Shown: positions 49,301-60,907, counted from the stretch's first letter. The stretch: DNA of 64,000 bases from Motacilla alba alba (GCF_015832195.1 NC_052027.1:2232001-2296000), one strand, 5' to 3'. Notes: a model not told the origin generated them from the letters alone. Made by a program: numbers and translations.

Positions 49301-52300
49301 CCCAGAAATGGATAGCAGCAAGATATTTAATCATGGCATATCCTGTTTAATCACATTTAGAATCCTCTGGAAATTAAGCTTATACAACTTCCTTAATTTA
49401 GAGGACAGTATAATGCTTAAGTATTTAATCTCCTTAGGATTGATATTGGACTCGAGTCTTTTGCAGAGTTTCCTGTATAGATGGAAATTCAGAAGGGCTC
49501 AAATTAACAAATCATTCCTTTGTTTTCCAAACAATTTTTAAATTATTTTTTTACCTCAAATTTGGCTTTCTTCTCGATTATTGACAATTCTAAGTCCACT
49601 GAGCTTTTGTGGAGTCGTTTGGGAAATGGATTCCCTACCACTGTGGTTCTCACCATGATTAAATGAATAAACTTATTTTTTTCTGGAAAACCTTTTCCAT
49701 TACATTAATTTTAGTCTGTGCCTAAAATTCAGCTGCATTTTAAGCCACAGGTTTATCTTGGGGAGCTTTAGGATGGATCTGACAGACCACAAGTTCCAAA
49801 CCAAAGCAAAGGATGATTGTTGAACCTACCCTGGATTTCCACCCTGCTGCTCATTTTATACAGAGATTATAAGATTTGATATAAAATGCCTCAATTTTGG
49901 TAATTTCAGAGGGACTCCACATTTAAACATGAAAATAACACAAGCAGCATCAAGTTGTTCTAGTAAAAATATTCACCAGTACTTACTCTTGTCCCTTCTC
50001 AATCTTTTAAATAAAAATAATCACTCCAAGTGTCTCAGAGAAGCTCAACACCAGTCTAGCATTGAGCTACTCATAAACCAAGATGATGCCTTGTCTCAAA
50101 ATGTACTTTAATAATACAGTATTTGGGGGTTTTATGCCTAACAATAATTTGATTTTTCTGAATTTATTGATGAAGGACGGGCTGTAAATTCACCATGAGC
50201 TCCTTCACTAAAGAACACCAAATATTTCCTACCAAAAAAAGTGGAGGGAATAAAATTGAAATCATAAATTCCAAACTCATCCAGGCAGGCGAGTGTGATG
50301 CTAAAGTAAATTCATTGGCAGATTTACAATTAAGATCCATATGGAATGGAAATAATAATAATTATAAGCTTCTAGAAACGCTGTAGCAGGTTGTATCCCG
50401 GACTCAGCAGGGACAAATCACTCATGTTTAGTTTCAATAAAGGCATAATTCCTGATGCCTTCAAATACCTTCCAAGAGTGGCTTAGTTTATCACGTTCTT
50501 GGAGAAGATGGATCTGTTGGAAACCCAAAATGCGAAATGGAAGTGGGAACAATTCCATTCCACTGGAGGGAAACTCCTGGAGGCATCACCTGCAGGGGCA
50601 GAGCCACCCCAGGGCCTGCTGCTGGGACCACACTCCTGGAGCATTGGTTTTGTCCTTTATCGGGGAAAACAGGCCCAAAGAGAAGATCTGATGATGGCTA
50701 CACAAATTAATCTGGTTTTCCCCCTCCAGCAGGGCTGTGGGACAGCAAAGAACCTTCAGCAGTTGCTGTTAGATAAAGCATTGTGTATTTTACTGCCTTT
50801 GGCACCTCAGAACCTGTGTTAGAATGTCAATAATCTACAGGGTCTATACTTATTTCCTAATTCTTAGTCCATTTCTGTCGAACTTCAGCTGGACATTCCC
50901 AACCCTTCAGGGTTTTCTGGGAGCTGAAGTGATTTTTCAGAGTATAGACACAAAAATTGATGACAATTGCCAGGAGATGCTGCTGGCCTGGGCTCTGGTG
51001 TGGCTCAGGTTGGGTCTCCTCCTCTAGCAGTGTTTTATCAGCGAGGCTGAGTCGCTAAAATGTGTAAATCTGTGCCTGCAGCCTTGGGTTTGCAGCAGGT
51101 GCTGAAATGGAAACCCAGCCCTTGATCACTCCAGGAGCTGGAGGCATTTGTGACCTCTTCCACAGCCCAGTAAAAACCAGTGCAGCTCCATTAACTCCCA
51201 GAATTTTACATGGGTTTGCTGACAGCTTCATCATTCTTTGTTTGCCTTCTCAAAGAACCCAGGAGCTCAACTCACACCCATCCACTGACCCATCCAACAC
51301 TTGCACAGTGATTAAAAAGTGTCAGTTCTGGGTTAAAACAAACTCCCCCGCAACATTTCTACAGAGATTTCGTTGTTGTGACTTGTTTATAGCTGAAATA
51401 TTCTTACCAAGTCGGCTGATATGTACCTAAGGGAATGGTTCTCCTATTTTTTATTTCTGTGTTTTCACTTGGCCTGGAGAATATGAACAGAGAGTTTGAA
51501 TATCAATTTTGGAAATACAAGTTCTGCAATGAAAACTGAATGTTGCATGCATGAATACGCTTTTAGTTTTATAAATGAGGAGCTGAATTGCTCATAAATA
51601 TGTTGAGCACAATTTCAGCTCAGGTTCAGGAGGATGCTGAGAAGATTTGTCCTTTCTGTGTCAAGGAAACCTTCACCAGAGGAAGGAGGGCATGGATTTC
51701 ACCTTGTGTCTCTCTGAATGCCTGTCTAAGAAAGTTACTTTCTCCAAATGTATTTAATCATAGAGATTGATCATAAAGGTGTTTATGTGGGTTTTTCCTC
51801 GAGTATTTTGGGTGAAACATTTTTATCCAAAGGGAAACACTGGAAAACAAAAGTCACTTGTACCTTGGCTGCCCTGACATTCTATCAAAATTACTCTGCT
51901 CTGCCAAAACACGATCATTTTTTCATCCTGTACAATCCCTTATCACAGTTGTCGCAACTTATTTCTCCCAGTCTCCTGGCAAATTTTACATTCCAGGATT
52001 TTAAATCCTCCATTCTCTTTCTGGGTCAGCCCTGTGCCTGCTATGCTAAGAATATTGTACTTGTCCTTGAAAAGGCAACCCTCCAGCTCAGCTAACGCCG
52101 GTGGGAAGCTGGAGGGAGCACAGCAGACACACCACTCGTGCCAAGGACAGGTTTTTTTCCCCTCCCAGCCATCTTTTGTTATAGATCTCATGGTTCTTCT
52201 GTTGTTGAGCACCTGTTTCGTTCCCTTGGGAGTGCCAGGTTACCTTGGACACTCCTATCACCACCCAGAAAGGGACGTGGGGCTGATCATTTCCCCTGTT

Positions 52301-52328
52301 AGCACATTTCTCCTTCTCTGCCTAAAAG

Positions 52329-52359
52329 TGGAGAGTTCAAGGAGTGGAGAGTTCAAGGA
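52329..52359. repeat. 15-bp tandem duplication
   Basis: Two perfect adjacent copies of GTGGAGAGTTCAAGG, the first at 52329 and the second at 52344. Confidence 0.95.
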
Positions 52360-53565
52360 TGGGGCCAACGACTGCAGAAATTCTGAGCTGTTCAAGCACA
52401 AACTTGTAAAAAAACCGGGGCAGCTCTGAGGCCAATTCTGATACAACTCCTGATGTTTAATGAAGTTCTGTCAGCTCCAGAGGATATTAATTCTTATATT
52501 CAATGTAAAATAACAGCCACAACCCTCCACAATTAGGGTTTTAAAGGGAAAAGCGCCCTTCCAGGGGGGATTTGACTTCACCCCACAGCCCTGGGACTCC
52601 TCACTCTGCTCTTGGTCACACCACAGCCAGACCTTGACTGACATTCTGAGCACCGAGTGGGGTTTCTGGTGAAGACAGGAGGAATTATTTTCACTTAATG
52701 CTTGAATAAAGCTGTTGTACACGCTTTGGGTGATGATGAAACTGAACTGTTTCAGGTTAAGCACTTAAGTGTTGGATCACATCTTGTATATACCCTATTT
52801 AAATCCCATTAGTACAGGAAGCTTCACTCAGAAAATGGGACCATTTGCTTTCCCCAGCAATTTCAGGTCATAGCCTGAAACAAAACAAGGAGAGTTTTAA
52901 GAAGTCTTTCCAATTCTTGTTTGGCCTAACAAGAATAATGGAATGTATTTTAAAGATATAGAAGGAAAAATAGCTAATCCATAGGATTACAAGGAACTGG
53001 AAGAGATTAAAAAAAGCTCTCTGGGGAATTCATATTCTGTGCTACAACACTAGTGGAAGGGACAAAAATCTTGAGGAAAAATAGCAGAAACAAATCCACA
53101 CTGAAGGAGAAAGACTCGATTGTAAAGAAAAAGAAAAAGCCAGAGCAGAAGTGAGGCCACAATTAGTATTCCTGCCATAAAAGCAAACAAACCCATTCCT
53201 GCTAATGGCTCCAGGCATCCCCTGTGGGCTGAATGCCCAAAAAAAAAGTGAGACATCCCCATTTCCACCACAGGAGAGAACACAGCTGCTTAGGGTGGAT
53301 GGAAAACAGGCTGAGCTAAATATTAACATCTCAAGAAAACAAAAACCACGGGAGACCAGTGATGGTCCCTTTACCCTACTGAGTGTTTTAATGGAGAGGT
53401 TTAGATCGTCTGGATGAATCACTGTTATTTATTGCCTCGGAGCTCCATGGCTTAATCTGATAGGGAAGGGCTGAACGCTCGGTATTTCCCTTTCTAGCAT
53501 CTCTCTAACAGCTGTAAAAATTAATACAGGCGGAAAGGTGGCATTAAAGACTCATCAGCGAGCTG

Positions 53566-53595
53566 GAGCAGCCAGGAGTGGAGCAGCCAGGAGTG
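53566..53595. repeat. 15-bp tandem duplication
   Basis: Two perfect adjacent copies of GAGCAGCCAGGAGTG. Confidence 0.97.
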
Positions 53596-53960
53596 GGCAT
53601 TTAAAGGTGAAGAATGGGACGTTCACGCCACTTAGGAATGCAAATGTCAGCGCCGGAAAAGTCAAGGCAGCTGCTCGGAAAGAAAAAGCTTTTCTTGAGA
53701 GCTCATCCTTTCATCAGCACACAGAGCATTAGCCACGCGTTCCACAGCCCCCATCTAGCCATGGAAATCTGTTTGCACCCAGGCACAGACCGGGAAGTTT
53801 TGAATAAAAAACCGATTTTTGACCTCAGCGGCACCTCCATTTCCTCCAAAATGTATTTGTGTGTAAATCCTACTTTGGCCTTGGAATACAGGTGTTTCTA
53901 AGGCTCTTTCAGGGACAGCACAAGAGCTGTTCTGTCAGGGAAAGTTGGCTAGGCAAGAGT

Positions 53961-54000
53961 CAGAGAATGGTTTGGGGTGGAAGAGACTTCAAAGCTCCTC
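53961..54000 (-). mobile_element. CR1 LINE 3' terminus, left part of a copy split by an LTR
   Basis: The plus strand reads CAGAGAATGGTTTGGGGTGG, then AAGAGACTTCAAAGCTC. This is the reversed CR1 terminus. It breaks off at 54000 where the LTR begins, and the same CR1 resumes at 54454. Confidence 0.88.
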
Positions 54001-54453
54001 TGATGCCTTGTGCAGGCTGCCCTGGAGCAGAGGCTGGGCAGAATCACAGAATAAAGCAGGGATTTATCCAAAGCATCTCCTCCATGGATCCACCTTGGGC
54101 AGCACAAGAGCCCAGCCAGGGCTGCCCCAAGAGGAACCCAAATGGTCCCAAAATGCACGAGCGCTCCCGGGGTCTCTCCCTTGGCTCAGCTCTGCTCCAT
54201 TTGCACCTTGCAGTTCATTGTCCCGTTCCAGCTTTAGCCCAGGCACTCCCACCCTGCTTGTTTTTCTCTCTCAGCCCACACTGTTTGTGCTCCTGGGCTG
54301 AGCTTTGGATCATTTGTCCTTGGTGCCCAGCTGGAGCAGGAATTGTTTTGTCTCCCTGCTCTGTGCACAGAGCTCACCATCCCCTGGAATGAAGCTCAGA
54401 CCCGCACACTAAAGCAGAATGTGAAAAATAGAAAAGCCAAACCTGAGGCATCA
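54001..54453 (-). mobile_element. Solo LTR of an endogenous retrovirus (family A, copy 3)
   Basis: It has the same element and orientation as 37349-37808, bounded by TGATG and CATCA. It differs from that copy by roughly 25 substitutions and small indels as counted by eye, so the two are about 95% alike. It sits inside a CR1 copy whose halves flank it. The expected 4-bp target duplication is degraded (CCTC on the left, ACCC on the right, around the CR1 sequence CATCC). The 177-codon plus-strand frame that crosses it is an LTR translation. No retroviral genes are attached. Confidence 0.9.
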
Positions 54454-54590
54454 ACCCAGTCCCACACCCATCCATGGGCAGGGACACCTTCCATTGTCCC
54501 AGGCTGCTCCAAGCCCTGTCCAACCTGTCCCTGGACACCGCCAGGGACCCAGGGGCAGCCCCAGCTCTCTGTGCCAGTCCATCCCATCCC
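54454..54590 (-). mobile_element. CR1 LINE 3' end, right part of the split copy
   Basis: The plus strand resumes with CCAGTCCCACACCCATCCAT, GGGCAGGGACACCTTCCATT and GTCCCAGGCTGCTCCAAGCC. It ends near GGACACCGCCAGGGACCCAG and GGGCAGCCCCAGCTCTCTGT. Joined to 53961-54000 it forms one uninterrupted CR1 order. Confidence 0.92.
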
Positions 54591-56091
54591 AAAGTGAGAA
54601 TCTCCAATGGAGTATGGACAGGATGGGCCAGCACAGCCACTGCGGGACACATCCTTGGGACACTTGTCACCTAAAGTCCATCATGTCACCCCCAGCCGTG
54701 TGGAGCAGGGCAGCACTGGTCCCTTTAAGCATTTTGTTTGCCTGGAGCTGTGCATTGAGACACCAGTTGAGTAGACTTTAATTAGCCCAGAGGAAATCAC
54801 AGTAGGGATTAAATGAGTTGGGCTGTTATTCTCCTGTTTTTACTAGCAGCAAATAAAAGCATGTAATTAGCTTTTATAAAGGCGTTTTCAGGATCTTAAG
54901 GTTATCATAACTGTAAACAATAGTATATTTATCTAATCTGAGAGTGGTACTCGAAAATATTTTCATTCTGAATAGGAAATAGTAAAATGGCAATTGGTTC
55001 ACAGGTTTTTGAGGAATTTTTAGTTGAAAGTCAGCTTAGCAGCAGTGGCAGAAGAGAATTTTAAAAAGGTTTTCAAGCAAGAATTCCACAATTTCCTGAT
55101 GTGGTTTAGCATTGTCAAAATATATCCTTAGCATTAGTTTGTTTGTTGTAATTTATTGTAATTAATTAATATTAAAATATTGGTTTGGATAATGTATTAG
55201 TATGTAAAATATTACATAAATCAAACCCAGAAAGACTAAGATTTATCAAAATAACACCAGTTTCAGTATAACTGAAATAAAATAATGAGCTGGATTATTT
55301 TTGGGGGATTTCCCCACCAATTTTCTGTACAAGTTTCCAACCAGTTTATTCCACTCTGCTCCCATCAGATACATTTCAGATTAACCCTTCCAACCTGGCT
55401 TTGCTTTCAGTGATGCTGATCTGTCAGGAATTGTTCCACGAAGTTACATCAGCATGATTAAAAGAGTTGGATAAAATGTACCTTACTGAAATATAATTTA
55501 TTAGCTGCAATAAAGTCCTCTCACAAGATTTATCTGAAGGAAAAGTCCCAAGGCTGTTTCCCTGTGAAGAGTCTTGTGGGTAGATTTGAAACCAAAAAAT
55601 TGGGGAAGTGATTTGAAACAGGAATTAAAGGATGAAAGATAGGAGCTGTAGGAAACACCTGCAAATTTGCTTTACCCAAGAAATGTTGGGTATTTGTCCC
55701 CTTCTCAGCATAACTGACCCCACTCTGCAGCCACAGCAAAGGTACCTCTGCAGGAGGATTAAATAAAGCTCCACAATAACCTTGGCTTGTTGTTTTCTAA
55801 GGAAACCAAGGGGCAAATGCAGTCTCTGGTGGAAAATCAGCACCACCAGGTTCCTTAGAAAGGAATAGTGTTCCTTTAAAGGCAGAACAGCCAGAGCCTA
55901 AAAGTTTCCAAACCTAATGGGACAATGGGAATGAGGCACTGCCCTCCTGCTGGCTTCATTTTTGGCCTTTATTCATCCAAATCCTGCCCTGGATCACCCT
56001 GGGGCCAGTTTGGGACAGAAAACCCTGGTACTGGGGCTTCACTGTGGAAAGACCCCCAAATTTTATAATATTTAAAATATTACTTCTTATC
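54591..56091. other. Unique AT-rich non-coding sequence
   Basis: No gene or repeat is recognised. The block 54780-55310 is AT-rich, non-repetitive and holds several TAAT cores (for example GTAATTAGC near 54862). It could be regulatory, but this is untested. Confidence 0.4.
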
Positions 56092-56219
56092 CCAGAATGG
56101 TTTGGGTTGGAGGGACATTAAAGCTCATCCAGTGCCACCCCTGCCATGGCAGGGACACCTTCCCCTGTCCCAGGCTGCTCCAAGCCCCAGTGTCCAGCCT
56201 GGCCTTGGATACTTCCAAT
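56092..56219 (-). mobile_element. CR1 LINE, 5'-truncated 3' end
   Basis: The plus strand reads CCAGAATGGTTTGGGTTGGA, AAAGCTCATCCAGTGCCACC, CTGCCATGGCAGGGACACCT, CCCAGGCTGCTCCAAGCCCC and GTCCAGCCTGGCCTTGG. It is the clean counterpart of the copy split at 54001. Confidence 0.94.
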
Positions 56220-56266
56220 GTTAATCACCTGCTGCAAAATGAAAAACAGCCAAAAAAATTCCCTCC

Positions 56267-56358
56267 TAATGACAAAAAAAAAAACAAAAACAAAAACAAA
56301 AAAACCACCCAAAAAACAAACCACAAAAAAAAAACCACTCCAAAAAACCCCCCAAACC
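56267..56358. repeat. A/C-rich simple repeat
   Basis: About 90 bases contain only A and C with a few exceptions, in CAAAAA, CCAAAAAA and ACCACC units. The lysine and threonine-rich frames across it are artefacts. Confidence 0.92.
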
Positions 56359-56412
56359 TCATATATTAAAATATATGAATTAACATATGAATATATGAAA
56401 ATATATGAACAT
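56359..56412. repeat. AT-rich degenerate ATATGAA repeat
   Basis: Repeated ATATATGAA and AACATATGAA-type units follow directly on the A/C-rich tract. Confidence 0.75.
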
Positions 56413-59400
56413 TACTGACTACCTCTAGGAAATACTTTCCTGCTGGCTTAGGGATACACAGATGTGGAGATTTCACATCTCACCTCAGAAAAATCCCCCT
56501 ATTTTGCAGACAGAATTAACTGACAGATACATTCACCATCAATACTGCAGATAGCAGCCCGGGGGGAACTGAGCTTGTGCTAGTTCCTGATCAAAGGAAT
56601 TATCCCTGAGTGCTCTGGACAGGGATCCTGCAATTCCTACACAGCGCAGGTCTATCTTGTACCTGTCAGCATCACCCACACACAGGTATTGTGCTTGGTG
56701 ACACTGCAGTGACTCCTGATCGTGTCACCCCCCCAGAACCAGCACATCCAGAGCTGAACGAAACACTCCTGAGACAGTTTTGATCGTCCCAAATTTTAGG
56801 GGAGGAATTCCTACCTGTGATCCTATTCTCCATGGGAACTGGGGGGAGTCAGAGGTGTTAAAGAGCTTTTGGGGGATCAGGGATCATTGCTGCAGCCCAG
56901 CCAAGGGTTAGTGGATGGAGAATTAGCAGCTCCCCAGTTTGTAGGGCAGAAACCTCCCAGCACCAATGATCTGGGTCACATTTAGGACATGGGAAGTTTC
57001 CACAAGAAAGGGGAAAAGCCTCCAATAACTCACTGACTTTGCAGACTGAAGCATTACAAGGCAATTGGCTCCGATGGGCATTGCTGGCTGGGTGATCAGT
57101 GGCACAGAATCCCATAAAACCTCCTTTCCCAAGACAAATTTCCCACTGAGTGGCTCTTCTCCTCCCAGTGCACCACTCAGAATCCCCCTAACCCCTTCCA
57201 TACACCCCCAGCAGTAAATCACACACACCTGCTGAGTGCTAACCATCACATTTTGAATATCCTCGTGAACTTTCCTGCACACCACTCTGACCTTTTCCAA
57301 AGAAACACAGTAAAAACTGCATTCTTTTTTTCCCTCGGGTGAAAAACACTTCTTCACCTTGCAGTACCTCCGTGATAGATGACAGCATAAACCCTCACAG
57401 GATTGAGTTATCTGCAATCATTTCCTTGCAAAACATCACTAAATTCCTGTCCCATCAGCATATATTGATAACACCGAGGCTGATAACATCTGCAACCCTG
57501 CAGAGCCTGCGCTGCGGTACCAGCCTGATACTCCAATTTCCTTTCTGTGCCCTGAAAGGAGCTGCAAATACCAGCTTTTGTTTTTCAGGTTATAGAAAGA
57601 GGGAGGAGAAGAGGGTACTGCTGCTATCCGAAGTCATGAATGCTCCTCGGAGCTTCTGGAAACCCTCACACCCTGGAGAGGGTGAGATAAAGCCTGAAGG
57701 GTATTTCCAGGGTCAGCAGCTGAGAATCCAAGTGCCCCCAAAGCCAAACGAGCTGCAGGATGCTGTGAGCTCGTGTAGGGCACGGATATTGCCCAGTGCT
57801 GATGAGATCTGCAAGGTTTGATTTTTATACCTGGAGCAGCTTCCCAGGGAAACATCCTGGGATGTGGCATTTGCTGTTTGCACAAACCCAGCCAAAAAGT
57901 TAAATGGACACCAAATATCCCTCCCTCAACGCCTCTTTGAAGCCAGAGTAATGAGAACACTTAGCTCTTAAGTTCTGGTTTTACTTCCACAAAAGCAACT
58001 ACACGTCAACCTAATGTCTTCCTTTGTTCGGTGACACAGAGGTCACTGCTGTGAGATTTATTTGATTTCGCAGTTTGCCTAATTAATTTGCTCATTCTGA
58101 GCATACTCCATCAGCACCAGCAAAGCAACGGATTCATTTACATGGTACAGTGCATCTGGAATAATTATTACCCCCAGAATTGTTATTGCTCCAAATCTGA
58201 GGGGAAAGGGAAGTTTCCTACTGTGATAAAAGGGCTCTGTTGTGGTTTTATCAGCTGAAAACAACAGTGTGGACTAAATTACAAAAGGGGCTTTTTGCAA
58301 GCGTTGAACAGCACAAAACACAAATGTCCATAAAGCTGTTACAAGACCAAATTTGTTTCTCTGATTTACTTCTTATCAAGTTTTATTAACAGCCTAAAGA
58401 GTCTGAACCCACTCCCATCCCTGCAGCAATATTGGCAGGCAACCATCAACACCGATTAAAACAGCAGCACTTTTTCACTGCTGGAGGGTGCTATTGACCC
58501 CCAGGTTTGGAAAAATCAGGCTTCTGGTAAATAATTTATGGAAAATGGGTGGGATCACAAGTAGAGAAAGCAGAAGACTTTAAGGGCACAGTGAAGTAAG
58601 ACAGAAAGCATTTTAGATCAAGAGAGAGTTAAGTAGTTTGAGCTCTGGACACCTGATTGACCAAGAAGGGAGCAGCTTTGTTTTTCCATTGAGAGTTGAT
58701 CGAAATTCACTGGTTCCAGTTCTTGGGTCTTTGATTTGCTGGAGGCCCTTTGCTTTGATCAACTGATTAGTCCTTTTCACTACCCTGGGAGAAGAAATCA
58801 TTCTTGACTTCTCCTTGGACATCTAATTCCTGCACATCTTCCCCATTCCTGTAATTTAAGCTTAAAACTGTGGGCCACAGTGAAAGGTGAAATACTTGAT
58901 TAATCAGAGTTTATCCCTTGGTAGGTTTGGCTTTAGAAAGAAGAGAGGAAATGTGTGGAGCTCTCTGGTCCAGCCTCTTCCATCAGCCTTTCACAGTCAC
59001 AGCAGAAAATCAGCAAAACTCAACATCACCTCCACTACTGCCTGCCTCCTCCACATGATATTTGGATTTTAAACATTTTCCCCAAATCTTCACTCTCCAA
59101 CAAGGCTGGATCTGCCACAGACTCTGTTGCCCAGTCTCTAATAATTGCAGCACATAAAAAATTCACAAAACTCCTGCCTACCTTGCATCCAAGTGCTCCC
59201 AGGTCCGACACAGCCCAGTGCTGCTCTTCTTTAAGTGGCCAACAGAGCACCTGCACTTGCCTTAAATAAACCCGCGAGGTTCCAGCCCACAGGCTCAGTG
59301 AGGTGTGCCAGCATGGAGGGGGCTCCACACCACCTGTGTTCACTCTGGACCCCTACCAAAGCAAAGTGTATCACGTGCTAATTGAGAGAATCCCAGCCAC

Positions 59401-60175
59401 AGTGAGGAGCAGGGGCAGCTGTTGCCTGAAGGAATGGAAATAAATAGATGCAGATATAATTATCTATATATTTATCTATAGAGCTATACAATGGGTGTGT
59501 ATTGCAGTATATGTTTGCAACACACACAGATATGGAACAATGACAGGAAAATGTATTTATCTGATCTCTTTCCAACAGCCCAACCTTCCAATGGAGGCAA
59601 AATGAGCAGTTGTTCCCTGTGATCTCTTGATGAACTCATGGTTTACAAACACCTCCCACCCACTGCACCAAGGGCCAGCATTAGGCTCAAAGCTGACTCT
59701 GAGGCTCCTCGTGTTCCTTGGCTCCCAAGCAACGTGTTAACAATAGATATTTAAAATCCCCGAGTGTTAAATGTGAAAATCATATTACATCTGCGTGAAC
59801 CTGGCTGGGAATGCCCTGGCTGCTAATGGAGCATGGGGCCTATTCTGCATCTCCTGCTCTCTCAGCCTCTCTGATCCAGCCAGATCCAGCCCAGATCAGC
59901 CCAAAAGCTGTGGCTGCTGAAGGTACAATTAATAAAGTGTGTGGAATGAGCTGTGACATCACCCCCCTGCCTGGAGGACAGCCACAAATGGAAATGTGGT
60001 GCTGCTGCCTGGGATTCCTTGAGGATGTGCACCCAGCCCCAGGCTGGTGTGACTGGGGGGAATTCCTGGGGCACAGTTGCTCAAAGCAGGACTCACTGTT
60101 GTGCAAAATCAAGTTTTGCACCCAAAACAAAACTTGTGTTTACCTCCTGTGTAATTGCCCCCAAGGATTTTTCTT
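56413..60175. other. Unique non-coding sequence, no gene recognised
   Basis: About 3.8 kb without an interspersed repeat I recognise. Frames at 56923-57417 (-, 164 codons) and 57339-57821 (+, 160 codons) are among the longest in the window. They have no recognisable domain, so I do not call them genes. A dense AT block with TAATTATTA lies near 58150. Confidence 0.4.
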
Positions 60176-60204
60176 CCCCCCCCCCCAAAAAAAAAAAAAA
60201 AAAA
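60176..60204. repeat. C11-A18 homopolymer junction
   Basis: Eleven C residues (60176-60186) are followed directly by eighteen A residues (60187-60204). Such a tract is prone to sequencing and length errors. Confidence 0.97.
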
Positions 60205-60282
60205 GCTGGTTTTGACTGGACATGAAGCTTTTAAAGCCACCTAGCACCTCAGTGGGTGTGAGATGTGGTGGTGTCACCAAAG

Positions 60283-60362
60283 TGATGGGATGGTTTGGGC
60301 TGGATTAAATGAAGATTGTCCAGTTCCAGCCTCCTGCCGTGGGCAGGGACATTTCCAAGGAG
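60283..60362 (-). mobile_element. CR1 LINE 3' terminus, short remnant
   Basis: The plus strand reads GTGATGGGATGGTTTGGGCT, a GGATTAAATGAAGATTGTCC block, then CAGTTCCAGCCTCCTGCCGT and GGGCAGGGACATTTCC. This is a reversed CR1 terminus of the 'ccatgggcagggacac' form. Confidence 0.85.
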
Positions 60363-60493
60363 AAGATGTCTGGAAGAGCAGCATAAATTCACTTTCCAGA
60401 GGAGCCTGCAGTGACAGAGCCCTTTGGACCAGGAAGGACAGCAAAGGCCTCGAGGGCCATGGGGTAGGACAGCATCCAAAAGGGCTGTCCCCC

Positions 60494-60907
60494 TGTAGCA
60501 GTAAGGTAGAAAAATTATAAAGAAAGGCCTCATAAAATCAGGCCTGCTCTCCTAAATCAGTGGCTGGCCTTGTCAGGGTGGCACTTTGCAAGTTGCCATG
60601 TGAAAGCAGTCCTGGTGTGAGCAGTTTGTTAACAAAACAATCTATTCCTGGGTGAAAAACAACTTACACCCGTATAAACATTAGATCTATCTCACGAGAA
60701 CCAGTGAAGAAAAGATGTAAACAATTGAAGAGTGGAGAGATTTGATGGACAAGTAAAATCCCTTTTACTAACCAATAAAGTAATTGGTAAGAAGGCTGCT
60801 AACCAATTGTAAAACTGTATAAAGAGGAGTTATGTGAGTAAAGAATGGCCTTTTCCACCATGAAGAAAATGGAGTCTTGTGTGATTTATTCCAAGATCCC
60901 CCCAACA
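60494..60907 (+). mobile_element. Solo LTR of an endogenous retrovirus (second type, ERVL-like)
   Basis: The 414-bp segment starts TGTAGCAGTAAGGTAG and ends CCCCCCAACA, with TG...CA termini. Inside are GTGGCACTTTGCAAGTTGCC, GATGTAAACAATTGAAGAG and the CCAAT-type strings ACCAATAAAG and ACCAATTG. A TATA-like CTGTATAAAGAGG follows, with AGTAAAGAATGGCC about 20 bases further on and GGAGTCTTGTGTGATTTATT near the end. I recognise this order from songbird LTRs by memory. No clear target duplication is visible. It is unrelated to the other LTR families in the window. Confidence 0.8.

Larger units (their letters stand above)
45829..53960. other. Repeat-poor non-coding stretch of about 8 kb
   Basis: No CR1, LTR or gene is recognised. 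Small items are a 19-base poly-T run at 46331-46349, a seven-unit CA run near 49221-49234, and two 15-bp tandem duplications listed separately. Frames of up to 131 codons occur on both strands, including 49161-49541, 52034-52429 and 53042-53422. None has a domain I can name. Confidence 0.4.

Noticed and set aside
53859..54392. The 177-codon frame, longest in the window, and its look-alike at 37270-37737
   Set aside because: The shared protein-like text comes from two copies of the same LTR, which is non-coding. The frame also crosses a CR1 remnant.
37349..54453. The two near-identical, same-orientation LTRs as the ends of one provirus
   Set aside because: They are over 16 kb apart, and the DNA between them has no gag, pol or env-like frames and several unrelated CR1 copies. 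The left one has its own AGGA duplication on both sides, and the right one splits a CR1. They are separate solo LTRs.
56923..57821. Adjacent long frames on opposite strands (164 and 160 codons)
   Set aside because: Neither resembles a known protein. They overlap at 57339-57417 and no promoter or splice context can be shown.
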